Positions 54,287-63,834 of a stretch of 64,000 bases of DNA are shown here, one piece after another. The stretch's first letter is position 1, and each line of letters begins with the position of its first letter. The notes below the pieces were generated by a model that was not told the origin of the DNA, did no database searches, and worked only from the letters and a program-made list of their open reading frames with translations. The position numbers and the translations under genes are program-made. Origin of the DNA: Acidocella aquatica (GTDB taxonomy: Bacteria; Pseudomonadota; Alphaproteobacteria; Acetobacterales; Acetobacteraceae); the NCBI RefSeq assembly GCF_030160635.1, contig NZ_BSOS01000067.1:186001-250000 (forward strand), written 5' to 3'.

Positions 54287-54316
54287 AATTCCTTGAACAC
54301 CGGCGGCGCCTGCCAC

Positions 54317-54444
54317 AAAAAAAGACCCGCGGCCAATGGGCCAGCGGGTCAAGTCAACAGGGAGGCTTCACGTCTGGGAGACGTCGGGACCAAGGTCCCA
54401 ATCCAGCCCTCTCGGGCTGAACGATGTCCGGCTCGCACCGAACA
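54317..54444 (-). ncRNA. Candidate small RNA made of five successive hairpins
   Basis: On the minus strand, a good -10 (TATATA, 54451-54456) in a markedly A+T-rich stretch (54441-54520) is followed by stems at 54426-54443 (GCGA loop), 54404-54419 (GAGA loop), 54386-54399 (CUUG loop) and 54370-54384 (CCC loop). Then come a 19-base single-stranded stretch containing CCUCCC and an intrinsic terminator (54324-54350) with seven T. Tetraloops of the stable GNRA and CUUG kinds argue for a real RNA. I do not recognise it as tmRNA, 6S, SRP RNA or RNase P. The CCUCCC could pair with ribosome-binding sites. Confidence 0.72.
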
Positions 54445-54566
54445 ATGTTGTATATAAGCCACAATCAAAAAATATTTAAGTGTTAATTTGGTAATGTAGG
54501 GGATTTTTGTAACCACCGATTGCGAGTCAGCCCCGCGCCAGATGCATAATGGTGAATCAACGCACA

Positions 54567-54612
54567 AAAAACCGGCCATAACCGCCGCTTTTCGCGGCAG
54601 CACGGCCGGTTC
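54567..54612 (-). terminator. Terminator of the lysR gene
   Basis: Read on the minus strand, AACCGGCC (54605-54612) pairs with GGCCGGTT (54571-54578). Inside is a second stem, CCGCCG/CGGCGG-like, with loop AAAA (54584-54598), and the structure is followed by a T run. It lies 12 bp past the lysR stop. Confidence 0.8.
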
Positions 54613-54623
54613 ATATCCCCAGG

Positions 54624-55535
54624 TCAGGACTTCTGGATATTACGTTCCGAGATGCTGTTTATCAGAAAATCACGGAAAACCGAGACGCGCTTGCTGTTGC
54701 GCAGCTCCTCCGGGTACACGAAATACATCTCATTGGCCGGCTTCTTCAGCTCCGGCAGCACGTTCACCAGCCCGGTCTGGTCCTGCACCAGATAATCGGG
54801 CACCGCGCCAACACCCATGCCATTGCGGATGCAGACCAGCATCGCCTGCAGCGAGTTCACCTCCAAAACGCCCCGGCGCGGCGTGCCGTCCTTGCGGCCG
54901 ACCTCGGCCAGCCAGTTCACATCGGGCACCGGCGGCTTGCGGTCACCGAACAATATCAGCTTGTGGTGGTCGAGGTCTTCCACGCTTTGCGGCGTGCCGT
55001 TGGCTTTCAGATATTCCGTCGAAGCCCAGATCTGGCTGCGGATTTCGCCCAGATGGCGCTGCACCAGGTCGGGCTGGCGCGGCGGATGCATGCGGATGGC
55101 CACATCGGCCTCGCGCATCGCCAGATCCAGATCGGTGTCATCGAGCAGCAGCGTCACGGTCACATCAGGGTGCGCTGCAAGGAAGGTTTTCAGCCGCGGC
55201 GCCAGCCAGGTCACGCCAAAGCTGTGCGTTGTGGTCACCTTCAGCCGCCCGGCCGGTTTTTCCTTGCTTTCGGCCAGCAGCGCCTCGGTCATCGCCAGCT
55301 TGGCGAACACCTCGCGCACGGTGCGGTTCAGCGCCTCGCCCTGTTCGGTGAGGATCAATCCGCGCGCATGGCGGTGGAACAGCGGCACCGAGAGCGCCTC
55401 CTCCAGCGCCGAAATCTGGCGCGATACTGCTGATTGGCTAAGGTTCAGCGTATCGCCCGCATGGGTGAAGCTGCCCGCTTCCGCCACCGCGTGGAACACC
55501 CGCAGCTTGTCCCAATCCATTTTTTGTCCGGTCAT
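54624..55535 (-). CDS. LysR-family transcriptional regulator
   Basis: 303-residue LTTR. The N-terminal winged HTH (FHAVAEAGSFTHAGDTLNLS, QSAVSRQISALEEAL) is followed by the effector-binding domain (RLKVTTTHSFGVTWLAPRL, GMGVGAVPDYLV). ATG 55535 is two bases from the trxB stop; ATG 55520 (MDWDKLRVF) is also plausible. The gene follows trxB on the same strand, so a link to redox or thiol stress can be imagined but is not shown. Confidence 0.88.
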   Translation of the reverse strand: MTGQKMDWDKLRVFHAVAEAGSFTHAGDTLNLSQSAVSRQISALEEALSVPLFHRHARGLILTEQGEALNRTVREVFAKLAMTEALLAESKEKPAGRLKVTTTHSFGVTWLAPRLKTFLAAHPDVTVTLLLDDTDLDLAMREADVAIRMHPPRQPDLVQRHLGEIRSQIWASTEYLKANGTPQSVEDLDHHKLILFGDRKPPVPDVNWLAEVGRKDGTPRRGVLEVNSLQAMLVCIRNGMGVGAVPDYLVQDQTGLVNVLPELKKPANEMYFVYPEELRNSKRVSVFRDFLINSISERNIQKS

Positions 55536-55537
55536 TT

Positions 55538-56503
55538 TTATGCTGCCTCACTGACATGCTGGGGTAACTGCGCCAGATATTTCTCCGCCTCCAGGGCTGC
55601 CATGCAGCCGGTCCCGGCGGCGGTCACTGCCTGGCGGAAAATTTTGTCCTGTACATCGCCCGCTGCGAAAACACCCGGCACCGAGGTCTCGGTGCTGCCG
55701 GGTTTCGTGATGATGAAACCTTCGGCGTCGGTGTTCACCTGCCCGCCGAACACCGCCGTGGCGGGCGAATGGCCGATGGCGATGAACACGCCGTCCACGC
55801 TGATCTCCTGCGCAACGCCGGTCTTCACATTGCGCAGCCGCGCGCCGGTAACAACAGCCGGGCTGCCGCCGCCCAAAATCTCATCCACCGCATGGTCCCA
55901 GATCACGGTGATCTTCGGGTTGGCGAACAGCCGGTCCTGCAAAATCTTCTCGGCGCGGAAACTGTCGCGCCGGTGCACCAGGGTCACATGGCTGGCGTGG
56001 TGGGTGAGGTAGAGCGCCTCCTCCACCGCCGTGTTGCCGCCGCCGACCACGGCGACCTTTTTGCCGCGGTAGAAAAACCCGTCGCAGGTGGCGCAGGCGG
56101 AAACCCCGGCGCCCTGGTAGATCTTCTCCGAATCCAGCCCCAGCCAGCGCGCCTGCGCCCCGGTCGCGATCACCACGGCATCCGCCACGAACTCCACCCC
56201 GGCATCCGACCACGCGCGATAAGGCCGGGTGGCGAAATCCACCTTGGTGATAATGTCGTAGATGACCTCGGTGCCGACATGCACGGCCTGTTTTTCCATC
56301 TGCTCCATCAGCCAGGGACCCTGGATGGTCTCGGCAAATCCGGGATAATTCTCCACATCCGTGGTAATCGTCAGCTGCCCGCCGGGCTGCAGCCCGGCCA
56401 CCATCACCGGCGCCAGATTGGCGCGCGCCGCATAAATCGCCGCCGTGTAACCGGCCGGCCCCGCGCCGATGATTAGTATGCGGGTTTTCCTCACCTCAGC
56501 CAT
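55538..56503 (-). CDS. trxB: Thioredoxin reductase
   Basis: FAD/NADPH enzyme of 321 residues that keeps thioredoxin reduced. FAD motif IIGAGPAGYTAAIYAARA, redox-active CATC in SACATCDGFFY (near 142), NADPH motif VVGGGNTAVEEALYL and the closing GVFAAGDV. Full length. It is divergent from the Lrp-type regulator; the 178-bp gap holds A+T-rich promoter-like sequence (TTATATAAAG on the trxB side). Confidence 0.95.
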   Translation of the reverse strand: MAEVRKTRILIIGAGPAGYTAAIYAARANLAPVMVAGLQPGGQLTITTDVENYPGFAETIQGPWLMEQMEKQAVHVGTEVIYDIITKVDFATRPYRAWSDAGVEFVADAVVIATGAQARWLGLDSEKIYQGAGVSACATCDGFFYRGKKVAVVGGGNTAVEEALYLTHHASHVTLVHRRDSFRAEKILQDRLFANPKITVIWDHAVDEILGGGSPAVVTGARLRNVKTGVAQEISVDGVFIAIGHSPATAVFGGQVNTDAEGFIITKPGSTETSVPGVFAAGDVQDKIFRQAVTAAGTGCMAALEAEKYLAQLPQHVSEAA

Positions 56504-56681
56504 TCTCGTTTGTCATCCACTTTATATAAGAATCAGGAATGCAGCATATCTGTTGACTTCGCGCCGATACAAGCGCGCGTTTATGGTTCGGGTCACAGAA
56601 GTTGGCAATTTCCACCCATGGTCAAATGAATTTGTGTAATTATATTGCGCAGAACCATCTGCGATAGTTTTAGGACAAACC

Positions 56682-57173
56682 ATGCCGCGCGACCCCGACC
56701 CGATCCAGCTCGACGAAATCGACCGCAAGATCATCGCCGAACTGCAGGAGGACGGCCGCATGACCAATGTGGAGCTGGCCAGGCGCACCGGCATCTCGCC
56801 GCCGCCCTGCCTGCGCCGCGTGCGCCGGCTGGAGGAGGCGGGCTTCATCCAGGGCTACCACGCCCGCACCGATGGCCAGAAGCTCGGCTGGCAGATCGCC
56901 TTCTTCGTCATCGTCGGGCTTGAGAGCCAGAAACAGGCGGTGCTGGATGGGTTCGAGGCCCTGGTCGCCACCTGGCCCGAGGTGCGCGAATGCCACATGA
57001 TCCGCGGCGGCGGCGATTTTCTGCTCAAGCTGGTGGCGCGCGACGCCGCGCACGAAAACCAGCTCACCGCCCGGCTCACCGGGGCCGCGCATGTCGCCCG
57101 GGTGCAGACGCTGCAAACAATCCGCACCAGCCGCGACCTCGCGGGCGTACCGATGGACCGTTCAAATGGTTGA
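56682..57173 (+). CDS. Lrp/AsnC-family transcriptional regulator
   Basis: 163-residue feast/famine regulator. The N-terminal HTH (LDEIDRKIIAELQEDGRMTN, VELARRTGISPPPCLRRVRR) is followed by an AsnC ligand-binding domain (EVRECHMIRGGGDFLLKLVA). ATG 56682 fits the family start. The 3' end overlaps the CtaG-like gene by 8 bp, so the two are co-transcribed. The amino-acid effector is unknown. Confidence 0.9.
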   Translation: MPRDPDPIQLDEIDRKIIAELQEDGRMTNVELARRTGISPPPCLRRVRRLEEAGFIQGYHARTDGQKLGWQIAFFVIVGLESQKQAVLDGFEALVATWPEVRECHMIRGGGDFLLKLVARDAAHENQLTARLTGAAHVARVQTLQTIRTSRDLAGVPMDRSNG

Positions 57174-58095
57174 TTTTCTGATCCTGCTGGCCGCCCTCAT
57201 CGTTGACCTGCTGTGCCGCTATGTTCCGGCGCATCTGCCCTATCTGTTCCCCTTCGTCTTCAACGCGCCGGTGTTCCTCGGCTGCTGGTTCATGCTGCTG
57301 TGGTATCTGCGCGGCATGGCCCGCATCGCGCCGGCGGAAAAACCCGGCCGCCTGCGCCAATGGTTCTTCCTGCTCGGCCTCGGCAGCATTTATTTCGTGC
57401 TGCAAACGCATTTTGAATACATCTCGCAGCATATGTTCTTCCTCAACCGCATCCAGGCGGTCACCATCGGCATGGCGGCGCCCTTTGGCATCGCCATCGG
57501 CTGGATGCCCGAGGTGCTGCGCCTTGGTATCCCGCCCTGGCTGCTGCGCGCCTGCCAGAGCCGGATTGTGTATAAATTTGGCCGCGTGCTCGCCCACCCG
57601 CTGCCCGCCATGGCGATTTTCCTCATCACCACCGATGTCTGGCTGATCCCCGCCGTGCATTTCGCGGCCATGATCAACCCGCTCCTCTACGCGGTGATGA
57701 ACATCTCCTGCCTGCTCGGCGGCCTGCTGTTCTGGCTCGTGGTGCTGGACCCACGGCCAAAACCCGCCGCGCGCTTCTCCTACCTCGCCCGCGCCGCCGC
57801 CGGCTTCCTGGTGATGTTCCCGCAGATCGCCGTCAGCTCCTACATCGCGCTGAGCACGGATGATCTGTACTCTTTTTACACACTTTGCGGCCGTCTCTTC
57901 CCCTCCATTTCCCCGCTTTATGACCAAATGCTGGGCGGGCTGATCCAGTGGATACCCCCCGGCATGCTCAACACCGCTGCCCTGCTCATCAGCCTCAACG
58001 CGCTGCGCCTCTCCGACATCAAGGCCGAAAAAACCTTTGTCCCGCCTCCCGGCGCGAAGATTTACGAAGCCAAATGGACCGGGCAGAGAAAATGA
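57166..58095 (+). CDS. Caa3-type cytochrome c oxidase assembly protein CtaG-like
   Basis: 309-residue membrane protein with about seven helices. It resembles the CtaG_Cox family: HFEYISQHMFFLNRIQAVTI in the middle (relatives have a similar helix with H and QH) and the late DQMLGGLIQWIPPGML. Such proteins aid copper insertion into caa3-type oxidases. This fits the heme A synthase genes at 35-37 kb. ATG 57166 overlaps the Lrp gene. The A/G content and codon use match the neighbours. Confidence 0.75.
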   Translation: MVDFLILLAALIVDLLCRYVPAHLPYLFPFVFNAPVFLGCWFMLLWYLRGMARIAPAEKPGRLRQWFFLLGLGSIYFVLQTHFEYISQHMFFLNRIQAVTIGMAAPFGIAIGWMPEVLRLGIPPWLLRACQSRIVYKFGRVLAHPLPAMAIFLITTDVWLIPAVHFAAMINPLLYAVMNISCLLGGLLFWLVVLDPRPKPAARFSYLARAAAGFLVMFPQIAVSSYIALSTDDLYSFYTLCGRLFPSISPLYDQMLGGLIQWIPPGMLNTAALLISLNALRLSDIKAEKTFVPPPGAKIYEAKWTGQRK

Positions 58096-58228
58096 CCACC
58101 CCGAAATAAGGTTTTTTGTTGCGCCGCAACATGATTTTTGCCGCCCGCGCGATACCAGCGCAGCCCAGCTTTGAAATTTTGGACCAAGTTCCCGGCTTGA
58201 TTTGATCTATGACAATCCCTCCCCGAGC

Positions 58229-58251
58229 GTGAGCGGCTAAAGCCCGCTCAC
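58229..58251 (+). promoter_or_regulatory. Hairpin in the aarC leader
   Basis: A perfect 8-bp inverted repeat GTGAGCGG/CCGCTCAC with loop ctaaagc, 23 bases before the aarC start and just ahead of the ribosome site AGGAGCGG. The 179-bp gap 58096-58274 also has a small GTTGCG/CGCAAC dyad near 58118. Could be an mRNA-stabilising stem or an operator. Confidence 0.5.
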
Positions 58252-58265
58252 ATCAAAAATTTTGA

Positions 58266-59798
<1,533 letters not shown>

Positions 59799-59864
59799 GC
59801 GCGATCGTTTGAGGCTCTCTCAACCGGGCGAGCCGAAAGCGTGAATCGCCCTCAAAAAAACGGC
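59799..59864. repeat. Type A palindromic element
   Basis: Starts at the base after the aarC TAA. It matches the type A block through gtgaatcgccctca, with several changes (ggctctctcaaccgggcgagcc) that keep the inner hairpin partly paired. The terminal hairpin of other copies is missing and a separate terminator follows. Confidence 0.8.
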
Positions 59865-59895
59865 ATGCCCCGCCACACAAACATCCAGACACACC

Positions 59896-59919
59896 AAAGG
59901 GGGCCACGGCCCCCTTTTT
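59896..59919 (+). terminator. Rho-independent terminator after aarC
   Basis: AAAGGGGGC/GCCCCCTTT stem with a 4-base loop followed by further T residues (59915-59919). Confidence 0.88.
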
Positions 59920-59921
59920 AG

Positions 59922-59976
59922 AGCAATATGCGTTTAGATTAACGCAGAGCGCTCAAGCTAAACGCATGAAATTGCT
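59922..59976. repeat. 40-bp hairpin cassette element (type B)
   Basis: agcaat (59922-59927), a 40-bp cassette (59928-59967) with perfect outer arms atgcgtttag/ctaaacgcat and a weaker centre, then gaaattgct. It lies between convergent aarC and the zinc-ribbon gene. Same frame as the copies at 12975 and 50327. Confidence 0.82.
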
Positions 59977-59999
59977 TGCTTAAACAGGGGCTAGCGGAT

Positions 60000-60539
60000 T
60001 CAGACGATATGTCCGAAATGCCCGAGGAAGGCCAACCCCGCCAGCCCGGCCGCGAGCAAAACCACCAGCGTCAGCACTAGCGGCAAATTACTGATTTTAA
60101 CGGCCCGCGCCTGACGCGGCGGCGTTTCCGGCTCATATTCAACCGTGTTGTTGCGCGCCGCATGCACCAGATCAGCAAAGGCATCACCCTGGCCGGGCTG
60201 ATGCAACGGCGCATTCGCATCCTCCCCGCTGCTCAGGAACATCGACAGGCCCAGCGCCGGGTCCGCCTCCAGCGGCGTATCGGTCATTTGTGTTGCAGCA
60301 TGCTGTGTTCCGGCATTCTGCATCCCGGCCTGCTGTGTGTCCACACGCTCAAGGGTGGAGCCTTCGTCCACATTCGTCAGCGGCGCCGCGAAATCAGAAA
60401 CCCGCGCCAAATCCGGGGAAAGCGGCTCGCTGCGCCAATCGGTTCCGCACTGCACGCAATGCAACTTGCGGCTGCGCCCGGCCAGCGCGGCATCGGGCAC
60501 TTCATATACGGTTGAACAACTCGGGCATAACAGCTGCAT
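60000..60539 (-). CDS. MJ0042-type zinc-ribbon membrane protein
   Basis: 179-residue protein: an N-terminal zinc ribbon (LLCPSCSTVYEVP and LHCVQCGTDW), a long polar middle rich in Gln/Thr, and one C-terminal membrane helix (LPLVLTLVVLLAAGLAGLAFL, near 150-170). This layout is common beside ftsEX in alphaproteobacteria and its function is unknown. ATG 60539 was chosen because the ribbon starts at once; the frame extends to 60584. Divergent from ftsE. Confidence 0.82.
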   Translation of the reverse strand: MQLLCPSCSTVYEVPDAALAGRSRKLHCVQCGTDWRSEPLSPDLARVSDFAAPLTNVDEGSTLERVDTQQAGMQNAGTQHAATQMTDTPLEADPALGLSMFLSSGEDANAPLHQPGQGDAFADLVHAARNNTVEYEPETPPRQARAVKISNLPLVLTLVVLLAAGLAGLAFLGHFGHIV

Positions 60540-60727
60540 GATAGGCTTTAGATTGGCATTTTTGGCGCGTTCACGCAATAACAACCTGCATTATCTTCGA
60601 CCGCCAATCAATTCATTTGACACAAATTTTTGTCTATCTAAACGTCGCGCGTGCAACACAGTCCTGAATCAGGGTCAGTCCGCCCCGGCCAGGGCAAGCC
60701 CATGACGCAACAGAACCCTAAGGTAGA

Positions 60728-61411
60728 ATGATTAGATTCGATGACGTCTGGTTAAAATACCACCATCAGGAGCGCGGCCCCGGGGCTTTGGCGCGCGATG
60801 TTCTGCGCGGCATCAGCTTCAAAATCCCCGACGGCGGTTTCCGCTGGCTCACCGGCCCCTCGGGCGCCGGAAAAACCAGCCTGCTCAAGCTCATCTACCT
60901 CGCGCAACACCCAACCCAGGGCCGGATCGACATCATGGGCACCCATGCCGCCAAAATCTCCCGGCGCGACGCTGCCCTGCTGCGCCGGCGCATCGGCGTG
61001 GTCTACCAGGATTTCCGCCTGCTCGCGCATCTCTCCGCTTATGACAACGTGGCCCTGCCGATGCGCCTGGCGCGCCGCGCCGAGCATCAGGTTCACGCCG
61101 ATGTCACCGAAATCCTCCGCTGGGTCGGCCTCGCCAACCGGCTGGGCGCGCTGCCCGACGAGCTCTCCGGCGGCGAGCAACAGCGCGTCGCCATCGCGCG
61201 CGCCGTGGTCGGGCGGCCCAAACTCCTGGTCGCCGACGAACCCACCGGCAATCTGGACGACGAACAGGCCGGGCGGCTGATGACCCTGATCACCGCGCTC
61301 AACCGGCTCGGCACCACCGTCGTCGTCGCCACGCACAACCACGCGCTGGTCGAGGCCTACCCCGCCCCGCGGCTTGAAATGGCCGAAGGCCGGCTGACCG
61401 CGCATGGCTAA
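60728..61411 (+). CDS. ftsE: Cell-division ATP-binding protein FtsE
   Basis: ABC ATPase of 227 residues that with FtsX controls septal peptidoglycan hydrolases. Walker [15 protein letters not shown] loop VVYQDFRLL, signature [14 protein letters not shown], Walker [13 protein letters not shown] and the H-loop His ([11 protein letters not shown]) are complete. The start is ATG 60728 after AAGGTAG. It overlaps ftsX by 8 bp. Confidence 0.94.
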   Translation: MIRFDDVWLKYHHQERGPGALARDVLRGISFKIPDGGFRWLTGPSGAGKTSLLKLIYLAQHPTQGRIDIMGTHAAKISRRDAALLRRRIGVVYQDFRLLAHLSAYDNVALPMRLARRAEHQVHADVTEILRWVGLANRLGALPDELSGGEQQRVAIARAVVGRPKLLVADEPTGNLDDEQAGRLMTLITALNRLGTTVVVATHNHALVEAYPAPRLEMAEGRLTAHG

Positions 61412-62330
61412 GCGCCATACCGATCCGCTGGGCCTGCACTCCGCGCTGGAGGACTGGATGCTCCCCGTCCTGGTCGCGGCCATGAGCTTCCTCGCCGCCC
61501 TGGCCATCGCAGGCGCGCTGGCCAGCACCACGCTGGCCGCGCAATGGCAGAATGACACCGCGGCGGCGCTCACCATCCAGGTGCCCCAGCCCGGCGCGCC
61601 GGATGCCGCCAACAACGCCACCCGCCTGGCGGCCGTGCAAACCGCGCTGCAAACCATGCCCGGCGTCACCAACCCGCAACTGCTGAGCGCTGACGCGCTG
61701 AACCACCTGCTCGCCCCCTGGCTCGGTACGGACGCAGCATCGCTCGGCCTGCCGCTCCCCGCCGTCATCACCGCCACCTGGAGCGGCCCCGGCGCGGGCG
61801 ATTCCATCGCGGCGGCGCTGAACAAGCTCGCCCCCGGCACCCTGGCGCAAACCGGCACACAATGGGCCGCGCGCGTCACCGCGCTCACCGGCAGCCTGCA
61901 AACCTGCGCCGCCGCCGTGCTGGTCATCGTCGCCCTGGTCGGCGGCGCGCTGGTCGCGCTGGCCACCCGCGCGGGCCTGGCGCAACGGCGCGACACCATT
62001 GAGACCATCCACGGCCTCGGCGCGCTGGATGCCGACATCGCCAGCCGCTTCGCCAGCCGCGCCACCATTCTCGCCGTCACCGGCGCCGCCGCCGGCGCGC
62101 TGCTGGCGCTGCCCGTGCTGCTCTGGCTGGCCATGCTCGCGGCACCCTTCGCCAGCCCCATCCCGCAGCCCGGCCTAACAAGCGGCCTGACAAACGGCCT
62201 CGCCCGCAGCCTGGCCAGCATGCCGCCCGCGCTGTGGACCGCAATGCCCTGTCTGCCGCTGGCTGCCGCCGTCATCGGGTGGTGCTCGGCACAGCTCACC
62301 GTGCGGGGCTGGTTGCGGAAGCTGGTCTGA
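61404..62330 (+). CDS. ftsX: Cell-division protein FtsX
   Basis: 308-residue permease-like partner of FtsE with an N-terminal membrane helix near 20-40, a periplasmic loop of about 130 residues that recruits hydrolase activators, then three helices (near 170, 215 and 270) with the FtsX-type stretch DTIETIHGLGALDADIASRF. It overlaps both ftsE and the next gene (TGATG). Confidence 0.9.
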   Translation: MAKRHTDPLGLHSALEDWMLPVLVAAMSFLAALAIAGALASTTLAAQWQNDTAAALTIQVPQPGAPDAANNATRLAAVQTALQTMPGVTNPQLLSADALNHLLAPWLGTDAASLGLPLPAVITATWSGPGAGDSIAAALNKLAPGTLAQTGTQWAARVTALTGSLQTCAAAVLVIVALVGGALVALATRAGLAQRRDTIETIHGLGALDADIASRFASRATILAVTGAAAGALLALPVLLWLAMLAAPFASPIPQPGLTSGLTNGLARSLASMPPALWTAMPCLPLAAAVIGWCSAQLTVRGWLRKLV

Positions 62331-62959
62331 TGCCCCGCGCCCGCCGCTTCCGCCGCCGCCGCTTCTCCATCCTGCGCCTGCTCGCCAATACATTGATCGC
62401 GCTTTGCGGCCTCTGGCTGGCCGGTTTCCTCGTCTTCCTCGCCGTGGTCTTTACCGCCACGCCGCCCAACCCGATGCCGCATGCCGACGGCATCGTGGCG
62501 CTCACCGGCGGCGATGATCGCGTCGGCGCCGCCCTCGCCCTGCTGGCTGACCGCGACGCCCCGCTGCTGCTCATCTCCGGCGCCGGGCGCGGCACCTATC
62601 TGGGCGATTTCACCGCCGACGACGCCGCCGCCGCCACCCATTTCGCCAGCGCCATCACCCTGGGCCACATGGCCGGCACCACCCACGGCAACGCGCTGGA
62701 GACCACCAACTGGGTCCGCGCCCACAACATGCACTCGCTCATCATCGTCACCGCCGACTACCACATGCCCCGCGCCATGCAGGAAATGCATCAGGCCCTG
62801 CCCGATATCACCCTCATCCCCGCCCCCGTGCGCCCGCCCGCCATGCGCAAACTTCTCAGCCTGCCCACATTGCGGTTACTGGCCGGAGAATATAGCAAGT
62901 ACCTCGTGGTCCGCTCCGGACTCCGCCGGCTCGCCGCCAGCCTCATAACCCAGGACTAA
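62330..62959 (+). CDS. YdcF/ElyC-family (DUF218) membrane-anchored protein
   Basis: 209 residues: an Arg-rich start, one membrane helix (about 15-45), then a DUF218 domain with ADGIVALTGGDDRVGAAL, LLISGAGRGTYL, ETTNWVRAH and TADYHMPRAM. Family members are linked to envelope-carrier metabolism or nucleotide binding. The ATG overlaps the ftsX stop (TGATG), so it is translated with the division genes, which hints at a cell-wall role. Confidence 0.84.
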   Translation: MPRARRFRRRRFSILRLLANTLIALCGLWLAGFLVFLAVVFTATPPNPMPHADGIVALTGGDDRVGAALALLADRDAPLLLISGAGRGTYLGDFTADDAAAATHFASAITLGHMAGTTHGNALETTNWVRAHNMHSLIIVTADYHMPRAMQEMHQALPDITLIPAPVRPPAMRKLLSLPTLRLLAGEYSKYLVVRSGLRRLAASLITQD

Positions 62960-63000
62960 TCAAGCTGCGCTTCCTCCGCTCCCTCGCCTTCAACGCCGTC

Positions 63001-63663
63001 ATGTTCGGCGCCGGCACCGTGCTCAGCCTCTGGGGCATCCTCATCTGGCAATTGGGCTTCCAGCGCCTCGATCGAATTCCCATCCGCTGGGCGAAAATCT
63101 GCCTCGGCGGGCTGCGTTTGTTCTGCGGCATCAAGCTGCGCATCGAAGGCCGGGAACACCTGCCCCCGCCCGGCGGCGCCATCGTCGCCGCGCAACATCA
63201 GTCAACGCTCGACGTCCTCATCTGGCTGACCCTGCTGCAACACCCCTCCTTCGTGTTCAAACGCGAGCTGACCAAAATCCCCCTGTTCGGCGTGCTGCTC
63301 GAGCCCACCGGCATGGTCCCGGTTGACCGCGGCGGCGCCGGCCAGGCCCTGCGCAAAATGGTCGCCGATTGCGGCAAGGCCCTCGCCGCCGGCCGCCAGA
63401 TCATCCTCTTCCCCGAAGGCACCCGCGTCGCCCACGGCAAATGCGCGCGCCTGCACCCCGGCATCATTGCCCTCGCCAAAGCCAGCAACCTGCCCCTCAT
63501 CCCCGCCGCCACCAATTCCGGCCTCTACTGGGGCGCCAAAGCCTTCCATATCGCGCCCGGCACCGTCATCGTCAGGCTCTACCCGCCAATCCCCACCGAA
63601 ACCCCGCAAGACCAAATCCTCAACCGCCTGGCTGTCACCTTCTACGATCAGGGCGTGAACTAG
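63001..63663 (+). CDS. plsC: 1-acyl-sn-glycerol-3-phosphate acyltransferase
   Basis: Makes phosphatidic acid from lysophosphatidic acid. It has an N-terminal membrane helix, the catalytic HxxxxD in AAQHQSTLDVLIW (near 63), the FKRELTKIPLFG block and FPEGTR (near 140). 220 residues from ATG 63001. The reading frame and family-like sequence (KLRFLRSLAFNAV) continue upstream to the ydcF stop with no ATG/GTG/TTG; CTG 62965, 9 bases past AGGA, or ATC 62959 could be the true start. The stop abuts a repeat. Confidence 0.9.
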   Translation: MFGAGTVLSLWGILIWQLGFQRLDRIPIRWAKICLGGLRLFCGIKLRIEGREHLPPPGGAIVAAQHQSTLDVLIWLTLLQHPSFVFKRELTKIPLFGVLLEPTGMVPVDRGGAGQALRKMVADCGKALAAGRQIILFPEGTRVAHGKCARLHPGIIALAKASNLPLIPAATNSGLYWGAKAFHIAPGTVIVRLYPPIPTETPQDQILNRLAVTFYDQGVN

Positions 63664-63765
63664 AGTGCGATCGTTTGAGGTTCGCTCAACCGAGCGAGCC
63701 GAAAGCGTGAATCGCCCTCAGAAAAACGGCCAGAGCCGGATCGCAGCTAAAGCGATCAGGCTCTG
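63661..63765. repeat. Type A palindromic element, near-complete copy
   Basis: The plsC TAG is its first triplet. 63663-63737 is identical to 54043-54117 over 75 bases. The terminal hairpin agagccggatcgc/gcgatcaggctct (63732-63764, loop agctaaa) follows. Directly after it a second copy begins. Confidence 0.88.
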
Positions 63766-63768
63766 GCG

Positions 63769-63826
63769 CGCGATCGTTTGAGGTTCGCTCAACCGAGCGA
63801 ACCTCAAAGCGTTAATCGCCATCAGA
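63769..63826. repeat. Type A palindromic element, second tandem copy
   Basis: Same block as the preceding element. Here the inner hairpin is perfect (tttgaggttcgctc / gagcgaacctcaaa around aacc), so the bases that break pairing in other copies have been restored. No terminal hairpin. It lies just before the end of the last minus-strand gene. Confidence 0.82.
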
Positions 63827-63834
63827 AAATGACC

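Noticed and set aside
54301-54450. SRP RNA, 6S RNA or tmRNA at this site
   Set aside because: No SRP tetraloop hairpin with its conserved internal loops, no long 6S-like rod and no tRNA-like ends; the pattern is a row of short independent stems.
54349-54603. 84-codon minus-strand ORF overlapping the candidate sRNA
   Set aside because: Runs through four stems and the lysR terminator region, has no ribosome site, and its codon use is unlike neighbours.
60752-62791. 679-codon open frame on the minus strand over ftsE/ftsX/ydcF
   Set aside because: Antisense shadow of three clear genes in high-GC DNA; Ala/Gly/Arg-rich translation without family motifs.
63663-63826. Two tandem type A repeats as terminal inverted repeats of an insertion sequence
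   Set aside because: Direct orientation, no transposase frame between or near them, and the same block occurs singly elsewhere.
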